Numbered from the stretch's first letter, positions 8,087 through 15,911 are shown. The stretch is 38,246 bases of DNA from Acidovorax sp. HMWF029 (GCF_003060895.1 NZ_QAIH01000188.1:1-38246), one strand, 5' to 3'. The notes: generated by a model not told the origin, from the letters alone. Numbers and translations are program-made.

Positions 8087-9352
8087 TCAGCACAGGGGCA
8101 GGGTGCGTTGCTTGTTCAATGCGTCCACGGTACCCAGCATCTGCTGCCAATAGGTGGGCAGTGCGGACCAGGGCGCCCCAGTCGCCAGGTTGGTTGCGTA
8201 GACCACGCCAGTATTCATCCGAGGCCGATTGGCATTTTTCACGACTGTCTGCATGTCTGTGCAGGTACTGGCTGTGTGCACCAGCATGGCTTGTGCGGTG
8301 TTGTCCTTTGCATAGACCCAGGTGTTGCCAGGCTGGGGATCGATGTTCGCGTAGGCCGCTGCGTTGCCCGCATAGGTCACCAGCGTGTCGGCAACGCCCG
8401 CGTAGGCCGCGACTGGGTAGGTGCCCGGGTTGCCAATCACGATGGGAGCGGAGGGGGGCGTTGCGCCGGTGGTCAGGCCTGTAGTCAGCCCCTTCACATG
8501 CGTGTAGACCTCCTGGAAATGCGCCACGCGGGAGCTGTCGGTGGCCATTCCGTCCAGGAAGAAGCCGTCGAACAGGCCCGGGTAGAGCCGGATGTAGTTG
8601 GTGATGGTCGCCTTGATGTCGGCCACCGACAGTGCGCCGCTGCTGGTCGAGGTGGTAGCGACATAGCCGATCACGCGGTTGCTGGTGCCCGAGACGGCTT
8701 GGAAGGCCTTGATGGCCTTGGTGAGGTCGGCGTCTTCCTTGGTGTCTGCCGTCAGGACGCCGCTGCTGGGGTTGGCGATGGCGGTGATCTTCACGTCCGG
8801 ATAGCTGGTCGCACCGCTCGTGAGGGTGACCCACGGCGAGGTAGTGCCGGTGGCGCTGAAATAGGCAGGCACCAGCACTTGCAAAGGCTTGCGTGCCGGA
8901 CGCACAAAATAGGTGAGGCTGTCCGTGGCCGTGTTGGCACTGCTGGTTACCGTGGCGGCGACCTGGAACGTGGCCGTTGGGGGCAGGCTGCTCACCGTCA
9001 GCGTAGTGTTGGCGACACCGCTCACCGTGGTCGGTGCCACAGGGGCCAGAGCAGCCGCGCTGGCAGGGTTGACGGTGAATGTTGCGACGGTGCCGTTAGG
9101 TGCCTGGCTGCCGTTGACAAGCACATTGACCGACAGGGATTCCGACACGTTGGGTTCGAGCACGTTGCTGGTCGGTTGCACAAAGTTCACGCTGACGGGG
9201 GTAGCCGGTATGGGGGCAGGTGCCGGTGTTGGCGCTGGAGTGGGCGAGGGGGCTGGTGTACTGGTTTTGTCTGCCGCTCCTCCGCAGCCCGCCAGAGCAG
9301 CGGTCAAGGCCAGCAGGGATGCGAGGCGGTTTGTCGTGTTCATGGTGTGCAT
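8087..9352 (-). CDS. Lipoprotein with an Ig-like region and a spherulin-4-like (GH135-type) domain
   Basis: The 421-residue product has a lipoprotein signal peptide with lipobox LAGC (C23), a Pro/Ala/Thr linker (about 30-52), an Ig-like beta-rich region (about 53-150) and a C-terminal domain from about 157. That domain shows spherulation-specific family 4 features: LVPAYF, a distant Trp, ITAIANPSSG, VIGYVATT and FDGFFLDGMATD. Members of this fold include glycosidases acting on galactosamine-containing polysaccharides (GH135). In those enzymes an Asp-Glu pair follows the FLD strand; here the pair is D267-G268, so activity is uncertain. ATGs at 9352 and 9343 are both possible starts. It probably sits in the outer membrane or on the cell surface. 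It is transcribed alone. Confidence 0.65.
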   Translation of the reverse strand: MHTMNTTNRLASLLALTAALAGCGGAADKTSTPAPSPTPAPTPAPAPIPATPVSVNFVQPTSNVLEPNVSESLSVNVLVNGSQAPNGTVATFTVNPASAAALAPVAPTTVSGVANTTLTVSSLPPTATFQVAATVTSSANTATDSLTYFVRPARKPLQVLVPAYFSATGTTSPWVTLTSGATSYPDVKITAIANPSSGVLTADTKEDADLTKAIKAFQAVSGTSNRVIGYVATTSTSSGALSVADIKATITNYIRLYPGLFDGFFLDGMATDSSRVAHFQEVYTHVKGLTTGLTTGATPPSAPIVIGNPGTYPVAAYAGVADTLVTYAGNAAAYANIDPQPGNTWVYAKDNTAQAMLVHTASTCTDMQTVVKNANRPRMNTGVVYATNLATGAPWSALPTYWQQMLGTVDALNKQRTLPLC

Positions 9353-9490
9353 GGTTTTCAGGAGGTTCGTTGTGGGGAGCTATTGTGAACGCAGGCCGTG
9401 GTGCTTCCAAGCGCTGAAAGCGGGGCTTTGGATGGGAAAAACCGCGTTGTTGCGCCGATCGCGGCGGACCTGCGCCGCTAACATGGCCCC

Positions 9491-10228
9491 ATGACATCCC
9501 CTTACCTCCGCATTCCGAGCATTGCGACCGTGCTGGCTGCTGCGGTGCTGCTGTCAGGCTGTGGCACCCTGGATGTGCCGCGCGCTGACAACTACCCCGC
9601 CACCGGCCAGAAGAAGGCGCGCGCCGTGCACCACTGGGATGTGCTGGCAGGTGATGTGGCCGCCCGCGTGGCCGACAAGATCGCCACCTGGCCACAAGGT
9701 GAGTACCCCATCCACGTCACGGTGGCGGACAACTCCCGCTTCAATCTGGGTTTTCTCAAGCTGTTGAAGGTGCATTTGCTGAATCGCGGGGTGGCGGTCT
9801 CGACCGTGCCGACAGCCGTAGAACTGGAGGTGCAAACGCAGCTGGTGCAGCATGAATCGGCGGTTTCACGCAGTTTGCCTGTCCCTATCGGCGGGACCCT
9901 TCTGGGCACGGGTGTTGGTGTGTGGCGTGACTGGAAGGTGCATTACGCGGACCGAACGCTATTGCCCGGTGTGGCCACCGCATTGGGTGTTGGGGCGGGT
10001 GTGGCCTTGGACATGGCGCAGCTTTACACCCAGGGCGCTGCTGCGGGTGGACCCACACGCACCGAAGTGCTGATCACCACCACGCTCAAAAGCCAGGACC
10101 GTTATCTCGCGGGTTCGGCTGACATGTATTACATCGAACAAGCCGATGCGGTGCTCTACCTGCCCGAGCTACCGCCTGTGGCTCCCGTTCCGACGCCGGT
10201 CAAGACCTGGCGGGTGGTGGCACCATGA
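9491..10228 (+). CDS. Lipoprotein of unknown function, paired with a FlgO-like protein
   Basis: The 245-residue protein has a lipoprotein signal peptide (hydrophobic segment, lipobox LSGC, C24). The mature part is mixed alpha/beta with a glycine-rich, possibly membrane-associated stretch at about 135-175 (GTLLGTGVG, TALGVGAGVALDMAQ). I do not recognise a named family. The gene overlaps the next one by ATGA (10225-10228), so the two products are likely made together and may act together at the outer membrane. The neighbouring FlgO-like protein and flhDC hint at a flagellar or cell-envelope role, which is an inference from position only. Confidence 0.75.
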   Translation: MTSPYLRIPSIATVLAAAVLLSGCGTLDVPRADNYPATGQKKARAVHHWDVLAGDVAARVADKIATWPQGEYPIHVTVADNSRFNLGFLKLLKVHLLNRGVAVSTVPTAVELEVQTQLVQHESAVSRSLPVPIGGTLLGTGVGVWRDWKVHYADRTLLPGVATALGVGAGVALDMAQLYTQGAAAGGPTRTEVLITTTLKSQDRYLAGSADMYYIEQADAVLYLPELPPVAPVPTPVKTWRVVAP

Positions 10229-10800
10229 AGACGTTGCATCTTTCGGCGCGAAGAGCCCTGTGGTGCTCGGCGGCGGTCCTGGCGGTTCTTGGTCTTCAGG
10301 GCTGCGCAAGCAACCCGGTCAGCACCTACTACTACGGTGACCGCACTGGCGGGGGCGCTCGTACCGATCTGATTGAGGTCAATGAGCGGGCCACCGATGC
10401 ATTGCTGTTGCATGCGGTTCTGGATGCCAATCAGCCGGTGCTGGTGGCGACCTTGGTCAATGTGGATCGGTTGAATGAGTCCTCGCGTCTCGGACGTATC
10501 TTCTCGGAGCAGATAGCAGGTCGCATGGTGCAGCGGGGTTTGCGCGTGACGGAGGTGAAGTTGCGCGAAAGCTTGGCTATGCACCGTGACCAGGGAGAGC
10601 TTTTGCTGTCCCGCGAAGTACGTGAGGTGAGCCAGGCGCAGAACGCACAAGCCGTGGTGGTGGGGACCTACGCGATGTCCGCGTCAGTGCTATTTCTCAG
10701 CCTCAAACTGGTGAATCCGATGGGTAACCATGTGGTCGCAGCCCACAACTACGCGGTTCCGGTGGACGAGAACGTGCGCATGCTGTTGAACGGGCGCTGA
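10225..10800 (+). CDS. FlgO-family outer-membrane lipoprotein
   Basis: The 191-residue product has a lipobox ending LQGC (C27) followed by a domain resembling FlgO: ATDALLLHAV, PVLVATLVNVDRLNESSRLGRIFSEQIAGRMVQRG, a central LRESLAM, and a closing AVVVGTYAMSASVLFLSLKLVN segment. FlgO was described in Vibrio as an outer-membrane lipoprotein needed for proper flagellum function. The start overlaps the upstream lipoprotein stop, with no intergenic space. It is convergent with flhDC, which lies 120 nt away. The family also has members outside flagellar clusters, so the precise role is uncertain. Confidence 0.72.
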   Translation: MKTLHLSARRALWCSAAVLAVLGLQGCASNPVSTYYYGDRTGGGARTDLIEVNERATDALLLHAVLDANQPVLVATLVNVDRLNESSRLGRIFSEQIAGRMVQRGLRVTEVKLRESLAMHRDQGELLLSREVREVSQAQNAQAVVVGTYAMSASVLFLSLKLVNPMGNHVVAAHNYAVPVDENVRMLLNGR

Positions 10801-10840
10801 GCGGATTGCTGGTGCCCAAAGGTCGCACTGGAAATGAAAA

Positions 10841-10863
10841 CCAGCCCGCGGGGGGGGGGCTGG
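10841..10863 (-). terminator. Hairpin terminator downstream of flhC
   Basis: The arms ccagccc (10841-10847) and gggctgg (10857-10863) form a 7-bp GC-rich stem. On the minus strand it is followed by ttttcattt, so it would end the flhDC transcript. The loop and right arm contain a run of ten G (10850-10859), which may be length-variable. Confidence 0.6.
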
Positions 10864-10920
10864 TGGGGCGTCTGAGCATTTGACCTGCGCCCATGGTCGC
10901 AGGCTTCGGATGGTCCGGGC

Positions 10921-11472
10921 TCAATGCAGCATCAGCGCGCCTGCCGTCTTGCTCTTGCCTGCGCGCGCTGGTGGGTTGCACAGGCCGCAGGTGAAGTGGC
11001 GGTTCTCGTACAACTCGGTCACAAACTGACCGCTGCACTGCGAGCACTTGGTACGGGTCAGCATGCCTGCGTCCACAAACTTGACCAGGCGCCAGGCGCG
11101 GGTGAAGGACAGCAGAGGCTCGATCTCCGCGGTGGTGACTTGCTCGTTGTAGAGGCGGTAGGCCTTGGTCAGCAACTCCACCGAATCCAGGTCCACGCCC
11201 TTGGACAGGTACTCGTAAATGTTCAGGAACAGCGAGCTGTGGATGTTTTCCTGCCAGGTCAGGAACCAGTCGGTCGAGAACGGCAACTGGCCCTTCGATG
11301 GCGACTTGCCCGCGATCTCCTTGTACAACCGGATCAGGCGCTCATACGACAGCGTGGTTTCCGATTCGAGCACTTGCATGCGGGCACCCATCTGGATCAG
11401 CATGGCGGCGCGTTCGATCTGCTTGGACTCGTTGAGAACGCTCTTGGCTGGGGCTTTGGCAGTGGTGGACAT
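10921..11472 (-). CDS. flhC: Flagellar transcriptional activator FlhC
   Basis: FlhC pairs with FlhD as the FlhD4C2 complex that activates flagellar class II promoters. The 183-residue length fits the family (about 180-190). The zinc site is complete: C143-x2-C146 (CSQC) and C162-x2-C165 (CGLC). Other conserved segments include RAAMLIQMGARMQVLE, LIRLYKEIAGKSPSKGQLPFS and WFLTWQ. It follows flhD after a 35-nt gap in the usual flhD-flhC order and ends just before a hairpin terminator. Confidence 0.96.
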   Translation of the reverse strand: MSTTAKAPAKSVLNESKQIERAAMLIQMGARMQVLESETTLSYERLIRLYKEIAGKSPSKGQLPFSTDWFLTWQENIHSSLFLNIYEYLSKGVDLDSVELLTKAYRLYNEQVTTAEIEPLLSFTRAWRLVKFVDAGMLTRTKCSQCSGQFVTELYENRHFTCGLCNPPARAGKSKTAGALMLH

Positions 11473-11507
11473 GGCGGGCTTTCAGGCTGGATGAAGAAGG
11501 TTCGGGC

Positions 11508-11834
11508 TCAGAGCACTTCCGACACGCGGCTTGCCATCAGGATGTTGGCGTGCAGTGTGTTGGTGGCTTCGTTGCCTACCTTCTTGGCCGTGTGGTTGGT
11601 CAGCAAGCTCCACACCAGGTTGTCGTCCACGCGGAAGCTGCAAAGAAGCGTGTTGCGGGAGGCCAGCTTCATCACTTGCGCTGCGGACAGCGACGCGAGA
11701 ATATCGGCAGACTCTTCATTCATGCCCAAGCGGAACACGGCTTCCGCCTTGTCCTGGCGAATCAGGGTCTGGGCCAGCATCAGGTAGGTGAGGTTGGCTT
11801 CGCGGATTTCGGCGAGGAGTTGTTCGTTGGTCAT
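11508..11834 (-). CDS. flhD: Flagellar transcriptional regulator FlhD
   Basis: The 108-residue partner of FlhC. It begins MTNEQLLAEIREANLTYLML, the typical FlhD N-terminus, and contains DKAEAVFRLGM and an SAAQVMKLASRN helix-turn-helix region. The frame is open upstream to 12008, but the ATG at 11834 has an AAAGGAA sequence 6 nt before it and gives the family N-terminus. Upstream lies a 328-nt region without genes that should hold the flhDC promoter. Confidence 0.95.
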   Translation of the reverse strand: MTNEQLLAEIREANLTYLMLAQTLIRQDKAEAVFRLGMNEESADILASLSAAQVMKLASRNTLLCSFRVDDNLVWSLLTNHTAKKVGNEATNTLHANILMASRVSEVL

Positions 11835-12162
11835 GGCGGCTTCCTTTGTTCCAGTTCCCGGACCCTGCGTTGCCTGCTGGTTGCAGGTTTTGCGTGATCC
11901 GTTGAAATGGATTGTGAAACCGCCCCAATCAGAAATTAAGTCGGGGTTTGGCTGTGCTGCGTGTCTGGTTTTGCAGCGGTCCGTGTAGGAATTTGCCTTA
12001 CACGCCAATCAGGTGGCGTCGGTCTTTTCATGGGGCCGCACCTGCTGCATTGGCTGGCGCAGGCCCATGCGTTCTGCTCATGGTTTTGATAGCACCCGCA
12101 AACCCCTCTTTTTTGCGCTTTTGCAACCCTTGGCGCCTGATACCCGCTGACGCGAGCGCTGC
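11835..12162 (-). promoter_or_regulatory. flhDC upstream region (328 nt without genes)
   Basis: This gap separates flhD from the sulfurtransferase gene, which is transcribed toward it. It holds the leader and presumably the promoter of flhDC. The only clear structure is a 21-bp dyad at 11983-12003. A weak match to the dispersed repeat (ctcatggttttgatagc) lies near 12077-12093. No convincing sigma-70 boxes were picked out by eye. Confidence 0.55.
11983..12003. promoter_or_regulatory. 21-bp dyad, possible operator upstream of flhDC
   Basis: The arms gtgtagg (11983-11989) and ccttacac (11996-12003) make a 21-bp site in which seven outer positions pair (one as G-T) around an AT-rich centre (aattt). 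It lies about 150 nt upstream of the flhD start. It has the size and symmetry of a dimer-binding site; the protein is unknown. Confidence 0.45.
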
Positions 12163-13062
12163 TTAGCCTTTTTCGACGGGGCGCGAAGGGTCAGAACACC
12201 ACTCGCTCCAGCTGCCGGCAAACAGTGCCGTGGAGCCCAGGCCCGCGACTTCCATGGCCAGCAAATTGGGCACAGCACTCACGCCGCTGCCGCACTGGTG
12301 CACCACAGTGGCAGGGTTGCGGCCTGCCAGCAGGGCGTCGAACTCAGCGCGCAGCACGGCAGCAGGCTTGAACCGACCGTCGGCGCCGATGTTCTCGGCA
12401 AAGGGGCGGTTGAGTGCGCCCGGAATATGGCCTGCCACGGGGTCCAGCGGCTCGACTTCGCCCCGGTAGCGGGCGCCAGCTCGGGCATCGATCACGGTCT
12501 GGTCGGGCTGCTGCAGGTGCGCAAGCACGTCGCTGGCCGTGGCCAGTCGGCGCAAGGGCTCAGCCAGTTGAAAGCGGGACTGGAAGTGCGAGGGCTCCTC
12601 GCCGCTGCTGACAGCGCCGCCTGCGGCTTGCCAGGCCTGCAGCCCACCATCGAGCACGGCCACGGCATCGTGGCCCGCCCACTTGAGCATCCACCATAAG
12701 CGCCCGCAGTAGTTGGCACCCTGGCGGTCATACACCACGGCCTGCATGTGGTTGGCAAAGCCCACGCTGCACAGCCAGTTCGCAAAACGTTCGCGGCTGG
12801 GCAGCGGGTGGCGGCCACCGGACGCGGGCTTGTCGGCCTCCTGCGCGGTGACGGTGCCGCCCGCACCCGGCACGCCATGTTTGGCGCTCAGGTGGTTGTT
12901 GAGATCGGCGTACACCGCGCCCGGGATGTGGGCCTCGCTGTACTGCCGGGCGCCCGCCGAGGTCTGCATCAGGTCAAAGCTGCAGTCGAACACCATCAGC
13001 GGCGCGCCGCTGCCGATCTGGGCCTGCAGTTCGGTGGCAGAAATGAGGGTCGTGTAAGTCAT
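12163..13062 (-). CDS. sseA: 3-mercaptopyruvate sulfurtransferase (two-domain rhodanese)
   Basis: It transfers sulfur from 3-mercaptopyruvate (or thiosulfate) to thiol acceptors or cyanide. The 299 residues make two rhodanese domains: an N-terminal inactive one (about 8-150, with VFDCSFDL, HIPGAVY and DRQGANYCGRLWWMLKWAGH) and a catalytic C-terminal one (about 175-295). The active-site loop is HQCGSGVSA with C257; CGSGV[TS]A is the mercaptopyruvate-type loop, whereas thiosulfate enzymes usually carry CRKGVTA. It is probably cytoplasmic; no signal peptide is seen. It is transcribed away from eamA-like gene territory with a 74-nt gap upstream. Confidence 0.9.
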   Translation of the reverse strand: MTYTTLISATELQAQIGSGAPLMVFDCSFDLMQTSAGARQYSEAHIPGAVYADLNNHLSAKHGVPGAGGTVTAQEADKPASGGRHPLPSRERFANWLCSVGFANHMQAVVYDRQGANYCGRLWWMLKWAGHDAVAVLDGGLQAWQAAGGAVSSGEEPSHFQSRFQLAEPLRRLATASDVLAHLQQPDQTVIDARAGARYRGEVEPLDPVAGHIPGALNRPFAENIGADGRFKPAAVLRAEFDALLAGRNPATVVHQCGSGVSAVPNLLAMEVAGLGSTALFAGSWSEWCSDPSRPVEKG

Positions 13063-13136
13063 TGTGTGTGCCAGTGCAAAGGGAAAACAGGCTCCATTGT
13101 GTCCAACTGCTTGCAGCCCCGTGCTGTCAGGTCGTA

Positions 13137-14048
13137 TCAGTGTTCTTCAGCGGGGGCTCCCGGTGCAGCGCGGGCCCGCAGGATGGTGGCCACGATGCCA
13201 CTGCCCACGATGAGGGCCATGCCGATCCAGCCGATGGGAGGAATCTTGTCACCAAACAGCAGCACGCTGTAGAGACCTGCAAACACAATGCCTGAGTACT
13301 GCAGATTGGCCACCACCAGCGTGCCGCGCTGGGTCTTGGCGCTGGCGTAGGCCTTGGTCATGCACAGCTGCCCGCCCGCAGCCAGTGCGCCGATGGGCAG
13401 CAGCCACAGCGCCTGCCAGCCCGGCCAGTCCGACATGCCGGTAAATAGCATGGCCACGCCGCCTGCCACCGCAGAGCCCACGGCAAAGTAGAAGACGGTG
13501 CGCGATTCTGGTTCACCCAGGCGCGAGAGCGCTACCACCTGCATGTAGGCAAATGCGGCGGTCAGCCCAGACATGAGCCCGATCAGGCCCGCAAAGGCCT
13601 GGTTTTGGTCAAGGCTCGGGCGCAGCATCAGCACCACGCCCACAAAGCCGATCAGCACGGTCACCACCAGCGGTCCCTGCAAGGCCGGGCGGGGTGTGGC
13701 GGGCGAGGGGCGCCAGGCCAGCAGCGTGCCGCCGATCAGGAAGGCGGCGATCCACACGCTGCTCATGTAGTTGAGCGTCATGGCCGTAGCCAGGGGCAGG
13801 TGGGCAATGGCGAAGAACCAGGCGCCGAGCGATGTCACACCCACCAGGCTGCGCCAGGCATGCATGCCGGGGTATTGCGTAGCGAGCGTCACCTTTTGCG
13901 AACGCGCCAGCAGCCACAGGATGACCATGCCGATCAGGCCGCGGTAGCACACCAGCTCGGCCGAGTTGAAGAAGTCCGATGCGATCTTGACGCACACGCC
14001 CATGCTGGCGAACAGGAACGCGGCCAACACCATCCAGAGGGCTTGCAT
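13137..14048 (-). CDS. EamA/DMT-family inner-membrane transporter
   Basis: The 303-residue protein has about ten hydrophobic segments arranged as two EamA repeats (about 5-140 and 155-290). Characteristic pieces are ASMGVCVKIASDFF with an early charged Lys, ELVCYRGLIGMVILWLL at the second helix, and YSGIVFAGLYSVLLFGDKIP near the end of the second repeat. Drug/metabolite superfamily members of this type export or take up small metabolites; the substrate cannot be read from the sequence. The C-terminal tail is basic and Ala-rich (ILRARAAPGAPAEEH). Upstream, at 14093-14133, a strong hairpin separates it from the Rieske gene, so it probably has its own promoter. Confidence 0.88.
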   Translation of the reverse strand: MQALWMVLAAFLFASMGVCVKIASDFFNSAELVCYRGLIGMVILWLLARSQKVTLATQYPGMHAWRSLVGVTSLGAWFFAIAHLPLATAMTLNYMSSVWIAAFLIGGTLLAWRPSPATPRPALQGPLVVTVLIGFVGVVLMLRPSLDQNQAFAGLIGLMSGLTAAFAYMQVVALSRLGEPESRTVFYFAVGSAVAGGVAMLFTGMSDWPGWQALWLLPIGALAAGGQLCMTKAYASAKTQRGTLVVANLQYSGIVFAGLYSVLLFGDKIPPIGWIGMALIVGSGIVATILRARAAPGAPAEEH

Positions 14049-14092
14049 CGGGTTGTGGTCTCTTGAGGGGCACCGTGTGATGCCGATATGAA

Positions 14093-14133
14093 AATAGCTG
14101 CCAGCGCTTATTTTTTAAGCACTGGCAGCTATT
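14093..14133. repeat. Palindromic dispersed repeat (copy D), possible terminator
   Basis: The arms aatagctgccagcgctta (14093-14110) and taagcactggcagctatt (14116-14133) pair over 18 positions with one mismatch, around a T5 loop. The pattern of aatagctg followed by a GC core and its mirror image is the full palindromic form of the AT-flanked element seen degraded in hemD and before dxs. It stands between the Rieske gene and the EamA gene, both on the minus strand, and could stop transcription from the former. Confidence 0.8.
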
Positions 14134-14188
14134 GTAATGAGAGCAGACCTCGGCGGGCCCGCAGATTGGCGGGGTTTTGCCGCCGTAT

Positions 14189-15343
14189 TCAGCGTTTTGG
14201 TGTGGCCGCCTCGATGGTGTCGCTGCCCATCGCAGACCGGTACCACTCATGGAAGTGCTGCATGCCGTCCTCCATGGGGCTTTGGTAGGGGCCGACCTCG
14301 TTGTCGCCACGGGCCAGCAAAGCTTTGCGGCCCGCGTCCATGCGCTCGCCGATTTCGTCGTCTTCGATGCAGGTCTCCATGTAGGCGGCCTTCTGCGCCT
14401 CGACGAACTCGCGCTCGAACGCGGCGATTTCTTCGGGGTAGTAGAACTCCACCATGTTCAGCGTCTTGGTCGGGCTGATGGGGTGCAGGGTGGATACGGT
14501 GAGCACATGCGGATACCACTCCACCATGATGTGCGGGTACAGCGTGAGCCAGATGGCGCCGTGCTTGGGCGGCTTGCCTTCGCGATAGGCCAGCAGGGCT
14601 TCGTGCCAGCGCTCGTACACGGGGCTGCCCGCCTTGCCCAGACGGTTGGCCACGCCCACGGTCTGCACGGAGTAGTTCTTGCCAAACTCCCAGCGCAGGT
14701 CGTCGCAGGTGACGAAGCTGCCCAGGCCCGGGTGGAAGGGGCCGACGTGGTAGTCCTCCAAATAGACCTCGATGAAGGTCTTCCAGTTGTAATTGCACTC
14801 GTGCAGTTCCACGTGGTCGAGCACGTAGCCGCCAAAGTCCAGATCGGCGCGCGGACCCATCTGGGCCAGGTCGCCGGCCACGTCGTAGCCGTTGTCTTCA
14901 AACAGCAGGCCGTTCCACTCGCGCAGCTTGTAGTTGTTCAGGTTGAGGCAAGGGTCATGCGCGAAATGGGGTGCGCCCAGCAACTCGCCCTGGGGGTTGT
15001 AGGTCCAGCGGTGCAGGGGGCACACGATGTTGCCACCCGCATGGCCCTTGCCCTGGCCTTGCAGCGAACCCTTGCCCTTGAGCATCACGGCCTGGCGATG
15101 GCGGCATATGTTGGAGACGAGTTCAATGCCGCCCTGGGCGTTGCGTACCAGTGCGCGGCCTTCGCCCTCCTGGGGCAGGGCGTAGTAGTCGCCCGAGTGG
15201 GGCACAGACAGTTGGTGCCCCACATAGCGGGGCCCGCGCTGGAAGATGGTGTCCAGCTCGCGCTGAAACAGCGCATCGTCAAAGTAGCTTGAAACTGGTA
15301 GTTGGCTCGCGGCCTGCTGCAGTTGAAGACTTAAATCAGACAT
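14189..15343 (-). CDS. Rieske [2Fe-2S] aromatic-ring-hydroxylating oxygenase, alpha-subunit type
   Basis: The 384-residue protein has both catalytic centres of this family. The Rieske cluster ligands are C80-x-H82 (CRHRQ) and C108-x2-H111 (CPLHRW). The mononuclear iron site is H199 and H204 in EDYHVGPFHPG, with an acidic ligand expected in IEDDEIGER (about 327-330). Such enzymes insert oxygen into aromatic rings or demethylate or hydroxylate small amines, taking electrons from a separate reductase; none is encoded nearby, so substrate and partner are unknown. The linker between the two Rieske ligand pairs (25 residues) is on the long side. The start has AGGTCAGG just upstream. The leader carries a hairpin with a U-run (see 15409-15441). 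Confidence 0.9.
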   Translation of the reverse strand: MSDLSLQLQQAASQLPVSSYFDDALFQRELDTIFQRGPRYVGHQLSVPHSGDYYALPQEGEGRALVRNAQGGIELVSNICRHRQAVMLKGKGSLQGQGKGHAGGNIVCPLHRWTYNPQGELLGAPHFAHDPCLNLNNYKLREWNGLLFEDNGYDVAGDLAQMGPRADLDFGGYVLDHVELHECNYNWKTFIEVYLEDYHVGPFHPGLGSFVTCDDLRWEFGKNYSVQTVGVANRLGKAGSPVYERWHEALLAYREGKPPKHGAIWLTLYPHIMVEWYPHVLTVSTLHPISPTKTLNMVEFYYPEEIAAFEREFVEAQKAAYMETCIEDDEIGERMDAGRKALLARGDNEVGPYQSPMEDGMQHFHEWYRSAMGSDTIEAATPKR

Positions 15344-15668
15344 GGGTGACCTGACCTAAAGACTCCCCACAGGGAGAAAGTGCGGGAGGTGCGCGAAACG
15401 CGCATCTGGAAAAAAAGAAACCGGCTAGTGTGGGTAGCCGGCTCGACGGGAATGGGATTATAGATGGTGGGGTTATTCCCGCACCCCCCTTACGTGTATT
15501 GAAATCCCTGTTCTAGACGCAGGTCAAACAGGCGCTGGGTGAGCTTGTGCCTCTGATGGCAACGGGGCGTTTTCTGGGGTGCCCCATCCATTCAGCGGGC
15601 TCCGGTCTCTGCGCCGTGATGGTGCGCCTAAAATGGCCGGTTTTCACCTGCGCTCTGCCGCTTTGCCC
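15344..15668. other. Intergenic region between the Rieske gene and xseB (325 nt)
   Basis: This divergent gap must contain promoters for both sides. On the minus strand a perfect TATAAT (15457-15462) points toward the Rieske gene, followed by a hairpin plus U-run. On the plus strand a taaaat (15629-15634) lies 35 nt before xseB and could be its -10. No convincing -35 boxes were seen. The frame of xseB remains open upstream from 15579 but lacks family similarity there. Confidence 0.5.
15409..15441 (-). terminator. Hairpin plus U-run in the Rieske-gene leader (attenuator or small-RNA terminator)
   Basis: The arms ccggcta (15421-15427) and tagccgg (15435-15441) form a perfect 7-bp stem with a 7-nt loop. 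On the minus strand it is followed at once by tttctttttttcc, the form of a rho-independent terminator. There is no minus-strand gene before it; it lies between the likely promoter and the Rieske start codon (78 nt from it). Confidence 0.6.
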
Positions 15669-15911
15669 ATGCCCAAGGCTTCTGCCACCCCCGCGCCGCC
15701 CGCCGAACCTGCCAGCTACGAAGCGGCGCTGGAAGAGCTGGAGCAGCTTGTGGCCCGCATCGAGTCGGGCCAGTTGCCGCTGGACCAGATGTTGGCGGGC
15801 TACCAGCGTGGCGCTGCGCTTCTGGCGTTCTGCCGCAAGCGACTGGAAGCCGTGCAGGACCAAATCAAGGTGCTGGACGACGGCCAGCTCCAACCGTGGA
15901 CTCAGGAATGA
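15669..15911 (+). CDS. xseB: Exodeoxyribonuclease VII small subunit
   Basis: XseB binds XseA to form exonuclease VII, which degrades single-stranded DNA. The 80-residue product has the family core: [54 protein letters not shown], a helical hairpin. The ATG at 15669 gives the expected length; an upstream in-frame start at 15579 would add 30 residues with no family match. The stop overlaps the ispA start by ATGA. The order xseB-ispA-dxs is widely conserved in proteobacteria. Confidence 0.93.
   Translation: MPKASATPAPPAEPASYEAALEELEQLVARIESGQLPLDQMLAGYQRGAALLAFCRKRLEAVQDQIKVLDDGQLQPWTQE

Noticed and set aside
8108-9388. 426-codon plus-strand frame
   Set aside because: It is antisense to the spherulin-4-like lipoprotein, which has a proper signal peptide and lipobox; the plus-strand product has Gly/Arg/Val-rich shadow composition.
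10850-10859. Run of ten G as a phase-variable tract
   Set aside because: It is outside any coding region, inside the flhC terminator, so a length change would not shift a frame.
12077-12093. Fifth copy of the dispersed repeat upstream of flhDC
   Set aside because: Only about 16 bp (ctcatggttttgatagc) resemble the hemD copy; the rest does not align, so it may be chance.
14177-15292. 371-codon plus-strand frame
   Set aside because: It is antisense to the Rieske oxygenase with all its iron ligands in place.
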